DNA of 64,000 nt from Uloborus plumipes (Eukaryota; Arthropoda; Arachnida; Araneae; Uloboridae), in assembly GCA_038373865.1 (NCBI GenBank), contig JAXGGA010001063.1, forward strand, positions 1 through 64,000, given 5' to 3'. Positions 25,277 to 37,441 of this stretch are shown one piece after another; the first letter of the stretch is position 1; each line of letters begins with the position of its first letter. The notes under the pieces were generated by a model. That model did no database searches. It was given only the letters and a program-made list of their open reading frames with translations, and had not been told where the DNA came from. The translations under genes and the position numbers were made by a program.

Positions 25277-26686
25277 CACTGCTCGACATTGAAAATGCAA
25301 CACCAAGAAGGAGTGGTCAGAAATTGATGAAATTTGGTAAGAAGATAGAGACAGCATGGAACAATAAGTGATATTTATTTCAAAATAAATAAGCAAAATT
25401 TAGAGCGAGGACGGCGTCCGTCGGCTCAGTAAGAAGTAGGACCACCGAGGACAGCGATGCACGAAGAAACACGTCTAGGCATGAAGTCAATAAGCCTGCG
25501 GATGGTGTCCTGAGGGATGGCACTCCATTCCCTTTCAACCATTTGCCACAGTTCGTCCTCTGAACGAGGCAGTGACAGGTTCTGCAAACGGCGTCTAATC
25601 ACGTCCCACACATGTTCGATTGGTGACAAGTCAGGAGAGTATGGTGGCCAGGAAAGCATCTGTACACCTCGTAGAGCATGTTGGCTGATTCGAGCACTGT
25701 GAGGCCGGGCGTTATCCTGTTGAAAAATTGCATTTGGCAGACCCTGAAGGTAGGGGATTGCCACCGGCCGCAGTACATTATCTACATATCGTTGGGCCGT
25801 CATAGTGCCCCGAATACGAACTTGAGGTGATACGGAATTGTATGCAATAGCGCCCCAAACCATTATGCCACGTTGTCGCGCTGTGGAGCGTTCCATAGTT
25901 ACTGCCGGATTCGATCTTTCTCCACGTCGACGCCACACACGTATGCGATGACTATCGCTGGACAAACAGAAGCGGGGTTCATCTGAGAACACTACGGCTT
26001 GCCATTCTACCATCCACGTCGCTCTGGTCCGGCACCATTCCAAACGTTGGAGTCTGTGCTGTGAGGTCAATGGCAGTCTTCTTAGCGGGCGCCGTGATTG
26101 CAGGCCACGTGCAACCAGTCGACGGGAAATGGTTCTGGTCGACACAGGAACATCCAGGGTACCTTGCACGTGCTGCAGAATCGACGTACAAGTGACTTGC
26201 GGGTCCGCCACAGCTTGTCGGTGAATCCGTCGATCCAAGCGGTCTGACGTCACTCTGGCTGCACCTGCACCCCTCACTGTGGCTACATTTCCTCTTTCCA
26301 ACCATCTCCGACACAGCCGATGCACAGTGCTTGCATCCATGTAGGTATCAGCTGCAATTTGACGTATGGACCATCCTCCCTTCTCAGTCCGATCACCATA
26401 CCCCTTGTAAAGTCGTCTATATGCTGGAAGTGTCTTCGTTGAGGACGGCGTGGCATTTCCTCCTATCACAAGTATCCTTCGAGACAAAAACCAAATTTCT
26501 CCGATAATTAGTCTGGCAGAAAAAGCAACATGAACATAGCCCACTTTTCAACTTCATTCTCTTATATCTTACTTCACGTGCGTCGGAGAGCTGCGTATTT
26601 CATATCAGTGACGTGCGTCTACGGTAAAATTTGCATAAATTTCTGACCACTCCTTCTTGGTGTTGCATTTTCAATGTCGAGCAGTG
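25277..26686 (-). mobile_element. Tc1-like transposon, nearly complete
   Basis: The 1410-bp element has perfect TIRs of about 49 bp starting CACTGCTCGACATTGAAAAT. TA lies at 25275-25276 and 26687-26688. The other Helitron copy has an uninterrupted TA at this place (near 22855-22858), confirming a TA duplication. The long perfect TIRs and near-intact transposase frame indicate a fairly recent insertion, one of the youngest events in this nest. Confidence 0.93.
25426..26544 (-). pseudogene. Tc1-like DDE transposase with N-terminal frameshift
   Basis: The 372-codon frame carries a helix-turn-helix region (GWSIRQIAAD...STVHRLCRRW, residues 57-81), a second DNA-binding region (about 100-155), and a DDE core. 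The core residues are D188 (VFSDEPRF), D277 (FQQDNARPH) and E310 (SPDLSPIEHVWD). Thirty-two residues separate the second D from E, against 34 in classic Tc1. The first 56 residues do not look like a Tc1 N-terminus. A different frame starting at ATG 26456 encodes DDFTRGMVIGLRRE, which fits just before GWS. One base appears to be missing at about 26371-26382. Transposase would cut at the TIRs in the nucleus. This copy is probably inactive unless the shift is a sequencing error. Confidence 0.85.
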
Positions 26687-26983
26687 TACTTGGCGACCAA
26701 AAGCTTGGCGATATATCGCCAAGTGGTCGTGCCAATTCATATCACTTTTGTCTGCATTGAAATGAACACTGATTTACTCCATAACAGGGGTAAAACATCC
26801 CCTTGGAACATTCGAATGCAACCCCAAGGGGAGATGCACAAAAATAAACCAAAAGAGAAAATAAGAGCAATTTTGTTGCTCACAGAAGCCAACAGAAATC
26901 TTACCAAAGTTTAAAAGAAGAAGAAAGTTTTCTTTCCTAGCTTAAAAAACAAAACAATACATTTTCCGAAATGAAACACTTTA

Positions 26984-27297
26984 AGCAGGAATTCAAGTGA
27001 AACACCCTTGCAATCGCTTCGAATTGCAATCGCTACTGGAAGTGAATTACATTATCATCAACTTAACTTGGCACTGACGTCACAACGGGTGGAGCCAATA
27101 AGAGCTCACAAGCAGTCAGCGATCTCCTATTATTCGCCAAGTAGGCTGTGACGTTTTATCTAGCTTGTTTTTCATAGGCAAACGTCACGCAAACGTCACG
27201 CTGACGTCACGATGTTTCTATCAAGAAACGTTCTAATGTAATTCATTTCCAGTAGCGATTGCAATTTGCGATCGCCTGCTTCACTTGAATTCCTGCC
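26984..27297. mobile_element. PIF/Harbinger-like MITE, copy 1 (TTA target site)
   Basis: The 314-bp element has ends AGCAGGAATTCAAGTGAA and TTCACTTGAATTCCTGCC, one mismatch at the first base. TTA flanks both sides (26981-26983 and 27298-27300). The other Helitron copies have a single TTA here (ACACTTTAAAAAG near 23146-23158), so the duplication is TTA, the signature of PIF/Harbinger. The interior is noncoding, with GTGACGTCAC-like palindromes. Confidence 0.88.
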
Positions 27298-28654
27298 TTA
27301 AAAAGAACGATGCAATATCGCAATTGATACGATATTTGGTTAATCTGTGCTTTTCTCGCTAAATGGGCGATAGGCGTGCCAAGCGTGGTAACCCTGACTA
27401 TTTTGCTTAGTTTCTCACGGAGCTTTCAATTCCGCGAGGCACGCAAAAACGCGCCAGTTGGTGACTTTTTGAAAACGCGCCAAGTAGGGTCCCAAAGCAC
27501 ATTTTCACCGGGAAAAAAACAGGGATGCCAGAGAATTGAAACAAAAAAATACTACGTCTCCTCTAAAAAATACTACGAAATACTACTGTTTCCAAACGTT
27601 GCCAAAATCAATATTGCTAAAATGCGAAATCTATAAAAATGAAAAAAAAAAAAAAAAATCGCCAAATCTTTGATTAAGTCATTAAAGTATATCGGAAACA
27701 GGATTGCCAGAAAAATACTACGCTCCTTATTTGGGCCGAAAAAATACTACCGTAGTATCAAAAATACTACGTCTGGCAACGCTGGAAAAAGAACGAAACA
27801 AAAATAAGTATGAACACGTAACCATGGTAACAAGATGAAAAGTTGATTTCCGTTGATAAAATAATTCATTTTAGCTCTCTTTTCAAACAAATTTTATTCT
27901 CGAGCTGAACCATTTTAGAATCGTTTGGCTTGCTTTACTGAAGGTAAGCCTTGAATTCCGGGATTCTAAAAACAATTGTTACAGCTCTCCTGATGATCGT
28001 AGAAACTTCGAAAAAACTTCATTTCGTGCAGAAAATTTCAAGCTTTCGAATGACATAAGACTTGAAAATGTGTATGAAATATTTCTTCCCTATTTTATCG
28101 AATTTCCGCTAAGAATTCAAATAGAAAAACAACGAAATGGAATTTTCGAAAAATCGCTTCTAGGTGCAAAACTACATGCTACAAACTAATTTTGTGCCAA
28201 TTGGCATGAAAATCGACCGAACGGTTTTGGCGCTAAGCGCGTAACAGACAGACAGACAGAAGGAAAAAGAAAGAAAGACAAACCTTCAGCTTTATTATAA
28301 GTAGAGATTTTTAAAAAATGTAAATTCTAATGTGGTATTCTGTTGTTCAGATACATGCATAATTGAAACATACCACTCTTAGGTTTAAAATATAAGGAGG
28401 TTTGTACTTGCATATGAAGTTTTGCAGTCTATGAAAACGTGATGTTTTCTAGCATTCCACGTGCAGCCCTTCTCATAAGACAGTGGCGTTGCCAGATTGA
28501 CAAAAGTAATTTTTTCCTACTACCTATGATCATACCTTTCTAAAAAAATTAATACCGAAAAATACCCCATAGTTTATTTATGAAGAATTTCTTTGTACGG
28601 TCGGGAAGTTTTGTTCCGATTGACCCCGCCGTTCCTATACACCCCATTTTACCG

Positions 28655-29624
28655 TACATACTTTGCAGTGTTGGAAAAGCTATAACCACACTTATTGTTG
28701 CATATCTTTGTCATGATTTTTTCTGCAACAATTGCTACAAAACTTTCAATAATGAATAAAAAAATACATACTACAGTGGACTCTGGTTAACTGAATCAGT
28801 GATTAATTGAATCAGCCGCTTTATTGAATCAAAACTGTTTAGAACAAACGTGATTCATATAAGCGGCGGCGGTTACTGTATTTTGCAATGGGACTCATGT
28901 TTTTCAAAAATTCCATTTTCGCTAACTCATTCCTAGCTAAAATCAACAAAATGTTGATTCTTTGATAAGGCTCAAAAATTCATCGAATTCCAAATGACAT
29001 CTAAATCTTAATTATATAACAAGAAAGGATACACAATGAAAAGCTCCAATTTTTTACTGAATCTTTATACTTATAGAAAGAGAAAAGTTTTGGTTAATGA
29101 TACTCACAAAGCAATAATTTTGTTCTGCTTCCACAGACACAAGAATAAAAAACAGCAAGAAAAATGTATGAACGATTCAAGATGCTATCGATTATCTTTT
29201 AAAATAATATCACTGTTTCAGGCGGACGAAGGAAGGAAATGCTATAATTAAAGAATCACGACTCTTTATCGCTGGAAGGCATCAAGCAGAAACAAGAAAA
29301 GAAGCCTCGGTATCGAGAGCTCGACTGATATATAAAGATTGAATTATATTTTTTGAACAGTTTCCGTGCAGTGACATGTATGTTAAGAGCGATTAGAGTC
29401 ATTTTATTTGCCTTATCGAATTTCTAAATAGGCTTAACTAAACTTTCCTTTTCTTTTGTTAATGGCGAATTCATCAATTCTTTTAAGTATCGTTTGGCCA
29501 ACGAGAAAAGTATTTTAAAATTTATGGGCTATTTTTATGAAAGTTTGCAAAATAGAATGAAAGGAAATTCGCTAATTATTTGATCTTTAAAAAACTAAAT
29601 TGCATGCTGTTTTAAAAAGAACAA
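28655..29624. other. Mostly unassigned; possible pogo-like MITE
   Basis: A sequence starting CAGTGGACTCTGGTTAACTG after TA at 28772-28773 resembles a pogo/Tigger end. A possible partner, ATCGAGAGCTCGACTG ending at 29327, pairs only loosely with it. A 71-codon frame at 29036-29251 in between has no recognisable domain. The remainder is AT-rich. Confidence 0.35.
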
Positions 29625-30339
29625 TCTCTATGAATAATAAAGCTGAAGGTGGGTCTACCTTTCTTTCTTTCTTTCTGTCTGTCTGTCTGTTACGCACGTA
29701 GCGCCAAAACCGTACTGTCGATTTTCATAAAATTTGGTACAAAATTAGTTTGTAGCATGGGATTATACACTACGAAGCGTTTTTTCGAAAATTCTATTTC
29801 GTTCTTTTTCTATTCTAATTCTTAGCGAAAATTCGATAAAATAGGGAAGAAATATTTCATGCACATTTTCAAGTCTTATGTCATTCGGAAGCTTGAAATT
29901 TTCTGCTAAAAATGATGTCAGTTTGAAGTTTCTACGAGCATTAGAAGAGCTGTAATAATTGTTTTTAGAATCCCGGAAATTCAAGGCTTACCTTCGGCAA
30001 AGCAAGCCAAACGATTCTAAAATGGTTAAGCTCGCGAATAAAATTTGTTTGAAAATAAAGATGAAATGAATTATTTTATCAACAGAAATCAACTTTTCAT
30101 GTTGTTACCATGGTTACGTTTTTATTTCGTTTATTTGTTTCGTTCTTTTTCCCTCAATAATTTTAAAAATGTGTTTGTTTTTGTAGCAATCCAAACTCCA
30201 AGCCTTATTTAAATTAGTCAAATGAAATATAATAAAACCGTGATAAAATGACACCTGTCAATCAAATGAGAAATCGAGTCCTTTCCTTAAAATAGGTAGA
30301 GAAGGAAGAAACTGACTTGTACCATTTTTGTAAGTGTAG

Positions 30340-30506
30340 CAGGCCCGTCATTTGGGGGGGGGGGGCATTTTCCCCCTGACTTTGAGAAATCAATGTATTG
30401 ACATATAAGAAGTGGGCGTGGTTTTTGTTGTTTTCTGGTGAAATTGCATTGTGTTTTTACCCTTTGCCTCCCCCCCCCCTTGGAAAAACTTGAAATGACG
30501 TCCCTG
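30340..30506. mobile_element. hAT-like short repeat (related copy at 47352-47515)
   Basis: The ends CAGGCCCGTCATTTGGGG and AAATGACGTCCCTG are roughly inverted (CAGG...CGTCATTT). A diverged relative lies at 47352-47515. The flanking octamers (AAGTGTAG, GAGTTAAG) agree only partly, so an 8-bp hAT duplication is suggested but not shown. Confidence 0.4.
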
Positions 30507-31002
30507 GAGTTAAGAGACATTTTGGCGATCTGACAAGTTGTATAGAAGAGGGAATAATTCTTTAACCAAATGAGGTCAAAAAAGAGACAACATGATAGTA
30601 AACCATTCTAAATTTATTGTCTGCAAAACATATTTTACTTCATTATTAATTTATTTCTATATAAATTGCAGTAAATGACTTGAGTGAACGAATTCAGCTT
30701 TTAATTTATCGTTTGCTGGTTGATGTTTGTCGATGTTTATTGTTTTTAGTATCATTGTGAAGAATAGGAAGGCACGAAATTTCTATGACTAATACTTTAA
30801 ATGTTTACGATCAGTTGAGTTTAAAAGAAAAAAGTGCTCCAAATATATTTTTGCAATGTGATTATTTATTGTTGGACTGTAATTTGCAGCAGTTATTGCA
30901 TTTAATTGGCTACAAAATTAGAAATGACAAGCAGTATATTCTTTATTGCAACCCTAATTTCGCAAATTTTCAATTTAAATTCATTTTCGAATTCGCGTTT
31001 CA

Positions 31003-31200
31003 GTCCTTGATCAATGGTGCAGGGAGAGGTAAAACAAAGACCCACCCACTTATGTAGACTACGAACTGTCCAAATGAGAAATCTGCCTTGACCGTGCAAA
31101 ATTTAAATGTTCTATCTCTTTGGCTAATTTCTTTTATTTTATGACGTATTGAAGATGAGCAAGGTGACATCTTCAAGCTCTAGAACCAATACAAATTGCG
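31003..31200 (+). repeat. Dispersed repeat (copy also at 7630-7800)
   Basis: Aligns with 7630-7800 from GAGGTAAAACA through TCTTTGGCTAATTTC. Lies inside Helitron copy 4. Confidence 0.55.
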
Positions 31201-31682
31201 AATCCCATTCTTCAATTTTCATCTGCGTATCACCCCTTCATGAAAATAGACAATTCTGAAAAAAGGAGAAGTCAAGTGCCATCTCTTTAAAGCCAGATTT
31301 TATTTTAACTATTGCGAAAAAAATCGTTTGCTTTTCTTTTTTCAGTTTTTGAGGAATTAAAACTTGGTAAATTATAAAAATATCGTATTAATTGCGGTAT
31401 TGCAACGTTCTTTCTACTTTTCATTTCGGAAAATGTATTATGTTGTTTTTAAAGCTAGGAAAGAAAACTTCCTTCTTTTTTTAAACTTTAGTAAGATTTC
31501 TGTTAGTTTCTGTACATAACAAAATTGTTCTTATTTTCTCTTTTGTCTTATTTTTATATCATAGTTTTAAGGAATTATAGTTGAATTATAACTAAATTGA
31601 GTATTCTTTCTACGATATCAATTTATTACCGAATGACGTTTTAGTTTTATGCCACGGGCAAAGCCGTGAGGGGTACCACTAG

Positions 31683-32524
31683 TGATTCACTAAAATGTAA
31701 AGAATAACGTTTTGTACGTACGTGGAGTATGAATGTTTTGAAAATATTTTCATAAATCCTGTTCGCAAATTCGCAATTCTAGAGCTTTAATGCGCTACCT
31801 TACGGTGACTTAATAAACTACCGAAGGAGGTAAAACATTACGTTCCGTGTTTGTCCTTTGTGGCGAAACATAGGCTCCAGACAGTTAGTGGTGTAATGTA
31901 ATTCTAAAAGAATAGAAAAGAAAGTATCCATAAATACGTCAAAAAATTGCTGTCATTCACTAAGCTTAAAAACAGATTATAAGTTACGGCATTTGTTTGC
32001 TCTACCTCTTTCCGCCACCCTTAGCCAGATATTGCAGCCCCTTCAACAGTTTACTGGAGTTGCGAATCACATTATTAATTCGTGATCATATTAAGCGAGG
32101 CTACTGTATTCAGTAATCTCCGCTTAATATGATAGCGGATAACATTATCAATTTATTGTTGCAAAATCACTCGGTCCCAATTTTTTCATTAATTTGTGTG
32201 TTAAGATGATCCCTTTGTCGCTCATTCTTCGTTATACTCGTATGTTATTAGTTTTTTACATATGAATTGGGTTTCTGTTGAAACGATCAGGAATTACTTC
32301 GACTATTCAAGATTTAATGCAAAATAGTCAGCAAGGAAATAAAAAAAAAATGAAAGAAAAATCCTTCAGATGTGGTACCTCAAGAGTCATTGATGGAAAC
32401 TAATTAAAATATAACTTTTTCATTAACATGATCAGTAGTTTTGCCAAATTGCTCTAGAAAAACAGACGGATAGTCGAGCTGATGAGTCAGATGAAAAATA
32501 GTAAAATAATAAGCTGAATTCAAA
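31683..32524. other. Unassigned; contains an inverted dispersed-repeat copy
   Basis: The segment 31765-31870 (GCGCTACCTTACGG...GGTAAAACATTACGTTCC) is the inverse of the repeat at 51900-52025 and 59975-60080. Around 32090-32150 a phrase like CGCTTAATATGATAGCGGATAA looks like a decayed pogo-type end. No gene is recognised. Confidence 0.45.
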
Positions 32525-32526
32525 TA

Positions 32527-33086
32527 CAGTGAACTCGCAATTATACGCCGGCCCAAGGGACCAACAGAAAAAGTCGTATGAGTGAGAGAGACGTATAAGT
32601 GAACAATCCTGTTTAAAGGACTAAAATGCAACATGGTTTCTAATGAGAGAATGAATTAAAATGTTTCTATAGAAAAAAGACATTTTTTTCTACGGCTTGG
32701 CAGTTACTGTAACGTAACTACAATGACAAAGAGAAAAAAAATTGTAGTATACCTAATTACAAACTGTTCCCTTTAAAACGATGCATGATAGATAATTATC
32801 CCTCTTCGAGCTCTAGTTCATGCGGAAAAAATGCCTTCCGTGAGCAATAAAGGCGAAAGATTGAAGAGGAAAGGAAGAAAAATGCTTATTTTTTAAAGAA
32901 AATAAATTAAATTTTTTACATTTTTGGGGAAAATTCGGCGCATAAGTGAAATATTTATCTATAGAGCGATGCATAAACGAATGATACTATCATTATTTTG
33001 CTATGGAATGTGCTGGGACCATTTAAAATCGTCGTATAAGTGAAAAAGGCGCATAAATGAGGCGGCGTATAAGTGAGAGTTCACTG
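32527..33086. mobile_element. pogo/Tigger-like MITE (CAGTGAACTC ends)
   Basis: The 560-bp element has TIRs CAGTGAACTCGCAATTATAC and, on the other strand, CAGTGAACTCTCACTTATAC. TA lies at 32525-32526 and 33087-33088. CGTATAAGTGA-type words recur near both ends (about 32574, 32591, 33033, 33067). CAGT ends with TA targets are characteristic of pogo/Tigger elements. No transposase frame is visible. Confidence 0.8.
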
Positions 33087-33088
33087 TA

Positions 33089-35059
33089 TGTAAACAGTTT
33101 TTCTCCAACACCCACGGATTTTTTGTAACATTCGACTGAATTTTGAAAGAAATACGCATATTCGTACTTGGTTAATACCAAAATAACAATCCAAAACTTA
33201 GTACTGTTCATTTCTTTCTGTATTTGGCACCAAGAACTTCCATTTTAAGAACATAGCATTGATCAGCAAGAATTTGCTCACTTGGATAATATGGAGGGGG
33301 GGGGGACTCAAAAAGATGCGTTATTTTAGCTTTACATCAATAATGTGTGGAAATTCTGGTTTTAAGTATTCACATCCAGCACCAGTGTTTCAAAGTTTTA
33401 AAAAAGTCCTAATTTAGTATGGAGGGCCAGTGAAATAACAGGATCTAATCTTTTATTTAAAAAAAATCTTGCCATTGCAATCCCATTGGCAGTGGCAGAT
33501 ACGAAAACATCATTGTGTAGAACAGCCACAGTAAATAAGTTTTGCTTAGTTTAATTTTAGGCCAAAAATAATTGTCCCATAACATGTGTTATACTAATTA
33601 AAAAAAAAAAAACCTTTAGAATCGTAATATCTTTTCTTTATCTTGATTCAATATGCTAATGGTAACGAAGGCAGCGCGTTTTAATCATGCAATAATATAA
33701 GCCTTTAACTAGTTTCAAAAAAGTTAATACAAAGTTTCATCGCCATTACAGAGTCAATGCTAATACAGTATACTGAAGAAGTACTTTTTCTTAGAGTAAA
33801 ATTCATAAATTCTTCAGGTTTGCATTCAAATATAAAAACACGGAAAATAATTCAATTCAGGGAGCCTACATCAGGAAAATTGGTGCCATTAAGACTGACC
33901 ACAGTAACCGCAAACCTGACTATCTAATCTCTATCATTTTTGATTTTATGATTAAATTTAACTGTTAATTATGAGTTTTTATCATTACGTGATGTAGAAA
34001 AACACAGAAAAAATAAATGCTTAAAACCTATGATTACGCAAAAACTGGGTGATGGAAAATTCAGGTTGAGTATTTGAAATTATCATCAAAAAGTACCTGA
34101 GAAATACTATAAATGTTTCATTTAACAAAATCTTTGTTAACCAATGTCATTGTCAACAAAATCATTACATCCCAAAGAGGTCATATTAGCGGGAACCACT
34201 GCATTTTCGTGTTTCGGATACTGTCAAGCAATATTTTAAGCATAGTGCATTTTACTTTTTAAATGGACAGATCGTACAAATTGGAGGTGCCAGAGTTTAA
34301 ATCGAAGAATAAAAATAATTATTATAATAATAATAAAATAAAAACATTTTAAAGAAATGTACAATATTTTCTTTTTACTACGGGTTATTTTGGGAAAACA
34401 TATGTTCTTTATTTACGAACTAAAAATCCCTCTCCATCTCTCGTAAAAATACAATATTTTTTAAAGAGCTCATCATAATTAGAACAATGTGAAATTCCCG
34501 CGCTAAATTAATCATTAAGTTGTTTTATATCGTATAAAAATCATATTGTTTACTTGAAATAAATTTCTTTTAAACACTATCTTGAAAAAATAGACGAATT
34601 ATGATCCTGAGCGAAGAGCTTCGACAGCCTCCAATGATCATTCTCCGCTCCCTCCAATTTGACGAAAATGGAAGCACTAGCGCCATCTATTGGCAATCCC
34701 CGGAAACGCGGCGAAGCTCTGCGTTTTTCTTAATTTGGTGGGAAAAGGAAATCGCAACCTTAAAAATTTGCTCTCATCATATACAAAACACAACCATCTG
34801 AACCAAAAACTTTAATGCTTTTTATAAAATGGTATGCATTTTTCCAAACTTTCGTCAATTAGAATACAACATTATGTTAATTATTAACCGTCATTATCAT
34901 CAAAGTTCCAACTGGCAAAATATATAAAAAAAAAATTATTAATTAATTTTAAAATATGAATAAAAATTAAACTTTGTGCAATCAAAACATTGTAGACAAA
35001 CTTCAAAGCTTTTTTTTTTTCGACATTCTCTACACTGTCGTTCATTAATCGTGTTTATA
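33089..35059. other. Unassigned AT-rich sequence
   Basis: No TE boundary or gene was recognised. A short frame at 34601-34801 lies in a slightly GC-richer segment containing AGCGCCATCTATTGGC. It has no recognisable domain and looks like repeat debris. A G run lies near 33296-33304. Confidence 0.45.
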
Positions 35060-36254
35060 ATTTTTTTTTTTTTTTAATTCTCTCTATTCTTTTTAACACT
35101 AAAGTTTTTACTTAACCAATTCTAGAATTTCTTTGAAAAATGTTTAATATATTTTCTTCATTTTGGTTCAAAATTTATTTCACATTTCTTCAACATATTT
35201 TTGAAACGTAAATAATTTCATACAGAATCATTTGAAAGGTACTGTAATGGGAGTGTTGCCTTCAGTCAATCAAAAATACTACTTTTTGTCACCAAAATTA
35301 ATAGAATGAGCAAAAAAAAAACATGGAGCCAGAAAATAGTTTTATTCTAGCAACATTTTACTTTTAATCCAATTTTCTAAACATCAAATTTTAAAAACAA
35401 GGAGAGGTTTCTATGACGTCACAAGTGTCGACTGAGGCGAGTACTGTTTCCAAAGAAGTCCAACCACTCGAGACAATGGCACCCCAAATCTTCATAGTAA
35501 TTACTAATTAACAATGGTAATTACTATTTAACTATGACACGAACAACAACTAAAATAAACCAGTTTGCTAAAACTTCTACTGACAATACTGAAAGTTAGC
35601 GTTTAGATGTTCTGACTACTTTTTTTCCGAAAGATCAACGTTTCAACGATCCAGAAATTAGTGGAATAAAGAGAATAAGGTAAACCTACCTATATCAAAG
35701 AAATCAACTATACCGTATTTTCATATTACTGTGCCTTATTGTTTTGATTTCTAAAGAGGTACCCGCTTTTCGAAACCTTTCGTCATAACGAATGGGAAAA
35801 AAAAGTCTTCCCTTCCCTGCCCCCCTTTTCTTAAGGAATTTTTCAAAAAAGATTATTTTTGCGTCGTTAACAGTAGAACTGTAAAAAAAAGATTAGCACC
35901 AGAAAATGTGCAGAGACGAGAACTGTGATGTAATTTGCAGAAGCGTAAAAAATAAAATTGAATCTGCTCACGGATTAATGTAATTTATAAACAAGAAGTT
36001 CTGTCAAGAACTAAACGAGCCTACTTTCCCATACATCGACATCGGCATTCTAGCATCTGATCAATATTCTCTTGAATATCTGAAACTGAAAATTATGTCA
36101 AACATACCTTTATAGCACAAAGCTGATTTCTAACAGCAAAATATACCCCTCTCATCAGATGAAATGGACACGTAAAAAGTAAATAAACGAGTAAATTAAG
36201 TTTTGTCGCACCTTTTATAGAATGTAACTGTTATAGTTCTTCCGTAGAAAAATT

Positions 36255-36545
36255 TCACAATCGTTTTCAAATGAAAAAAAAAATAAAAAATAAAATAAAA
36301 GTACAAAGAACATCAAAACACATTTTATCGAAGAAAGAAAAAAAACTTCGTTTATTAATAAAATATCTCGAATTTTATTTTTAATCCGCTGCCAGTTGTT
36401 AAATATAAGTAAAGAATAAAATGCTCTCGTGAATGAACAATTTTTGTAATGAAAAAAAAATCGTCTGCCGAAAAAAAAAATAAATAAATAAAAATAATAA
36501 TAATAAATTAAACAAAAAAATGAATAAATAAACAAAAAATCGTCT
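36255..36545. repeat. A-rich low-complexity tract
   Basis: Runs of A with scattered T and G (AAATAAA-type). The open frame on the other strand is a by-product. Confidence 0.8.
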
Positions 36546-36764
36546 GCCAAGTCAGTCATTTTTTTCTCAGCCTGCATTTCCGCCACGTTTACGGAGTCGG
36601 AGTCGGAATCAGAGTCCTCACAGAAGATTTTTCAGAAAAGTACTTAGCATGCATTTTTATCAAAACTGTTTTCTTACAAAGTTAGTTTGAAGGAAATTCG
36701 CCTTTAAGTTTAGAATCAACATTCAATTTAAATTTCCCAGTAGGCGCTCATGTTAAAAATTTTT

Positions 36765-37330
36765 CTGAACGGTTCATCATTGAACGAAAAATGGTTCAAA
36801 TTGAAAAGTTAAATATGGGAACGAGTCTCTCCGAGATCTTTCGAACAAAAAAAGTTTATTCAATTCAGACGGTTCACTTAAAAGTTATTAAGTGGAGAAA
36901 GGTTTCTTGAACGGTTCAATGTTGAACGAAAAAATGTTCAAATTGAAAATTTAAATACCGTAATGAAGTATCTTTGACGATATCTTTCGAACAAAAAAAA
37001 GTTTGTTTAAATCGAACTGTTCACTTAAAAGTTATTAGGGGTGAGAGCTTGTTTGAACGGTTCAATGTTGAACGAAAACTTGTTCAAATCAAAAATGTAG
37101 ATACGGGAATGAAGTATCCTTGAAAAGATCTTATGAAAAAAAAAAAGTTTGTTCAAATCGGACTGTTCATTCAAAAGTTAGTATCGCGGGACCGGTTATT
37201 TGAACGGCTCAAACTTGAACCAAAAATTGTTCAAATCGAAAAATAAAATATGGGAATGAGCTGTACTCGCCGAGATCTTTCCAACAAAAAAAAGTTTGTC
37301 CAAATCGGAATGTTCATTCAAAAGTTATTA
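36765..37330. repeat. Minisatellite of about 145 bp, four units
   Basis: The phrase TTGAACGGTTCAATGTTGAA or a variant begins units at about 36765, 36907, 37053 and 37200 (spacing 142, 146, 147). Each unit also carries a GAACAAAAAAAGTTTGTTCA-like segment and AAAAGTTATTAGGGG-like end. The array ends at a GACAGACAGACC/GACC simple repeat at 37336-37368. Confidence 0.85.
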
Positions 37331-37441
37331 GGGGGGGACAGACAGACCGACAGACCGACCGACCGACACACAAATTCCCCATCTCAATACCCTACTTTCA
37401 AATTTTTAATTTTTCGATATTCAATTTACCTCTTTATTTTT

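Larger units (their letters stand above)
24957..28307 (-). mobile_element. Non-autonomous Helitron, copy 2, with two nested elements
   Basis: The minus-strand start is TCTCTACTTATAATAAAGC and the end is GGGTACCGCTAG with the CACGG-CAAAGC-type hairpin. Family B copy 1 shows the empty target as ACACAA|TTTATAAAAAATG; here the left flank is ACACAA and the right TTTTTAAAAAATG, so insertion was between A and T with no duplication. After removal of the Tc1 (25277-26686) and the MITE (26984-27297), about 1.6 kb of Helitron remains. No helicase or Rep domain is visible. Confidence 0.85.
20804..28654 (-). mobile_element. Family B TIR element, copy 3, split by nested insertions
   Basis: This copy lies in reverse orientation. 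Its ends are CCGTAAAATGAAGTG at 20804 and CACCCCATTTTACCG ending at 28654, with TA on both sides. Its own sequence is in four pieces: 20804-20856, 22150-22422, 24348-24956 and 28308-28654. These read continuously against copy 1 once the inserts are removed. The inserts are family B copy 2 (20857-22147), Helitron 1 (22423-24347) and Helitron 2 (24957-28307). Helitron 2 itself holds a Tc1 element and a PIF-like MITE. Confidence 0.85.
29625..31682 (+). mobile_element. Non-autonomous Helitron, copy 4, plus orientation
   Basis: It starts TCTCTATGAATAATAAAGC after A and ends GGGGTACCACTAG before T, with the hairpin CACGGgcaaagCCGTG just upstream of the end. The first 500 bp and last 250 bp align with reverse complements of Helitrons 1-3 but are more diverged. 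The middle (about 30160-31380) differs and carries a hAT-like repeat at 30340-30506 and a dispersed repeat at 31003-31200. No coding capacity. Confidence 0.75.

Noticed and set aside
25979..26314. Second open frame on the minus strand inside the Tc1 element
   Set aside because: It lies in another frame of the transposase gene and has no domain of its own.
34601..34801. 66-codon plus-strand frame in a GC-richer segment
   Set aside because: No domain, and the surrounding phrase looks like repeat debris.
36765..37368. CRISPR-like regular repeats
   Set aside because: Units are about 145 bp and directly tandem without unique spacers; the sequence context is eukaryotic.
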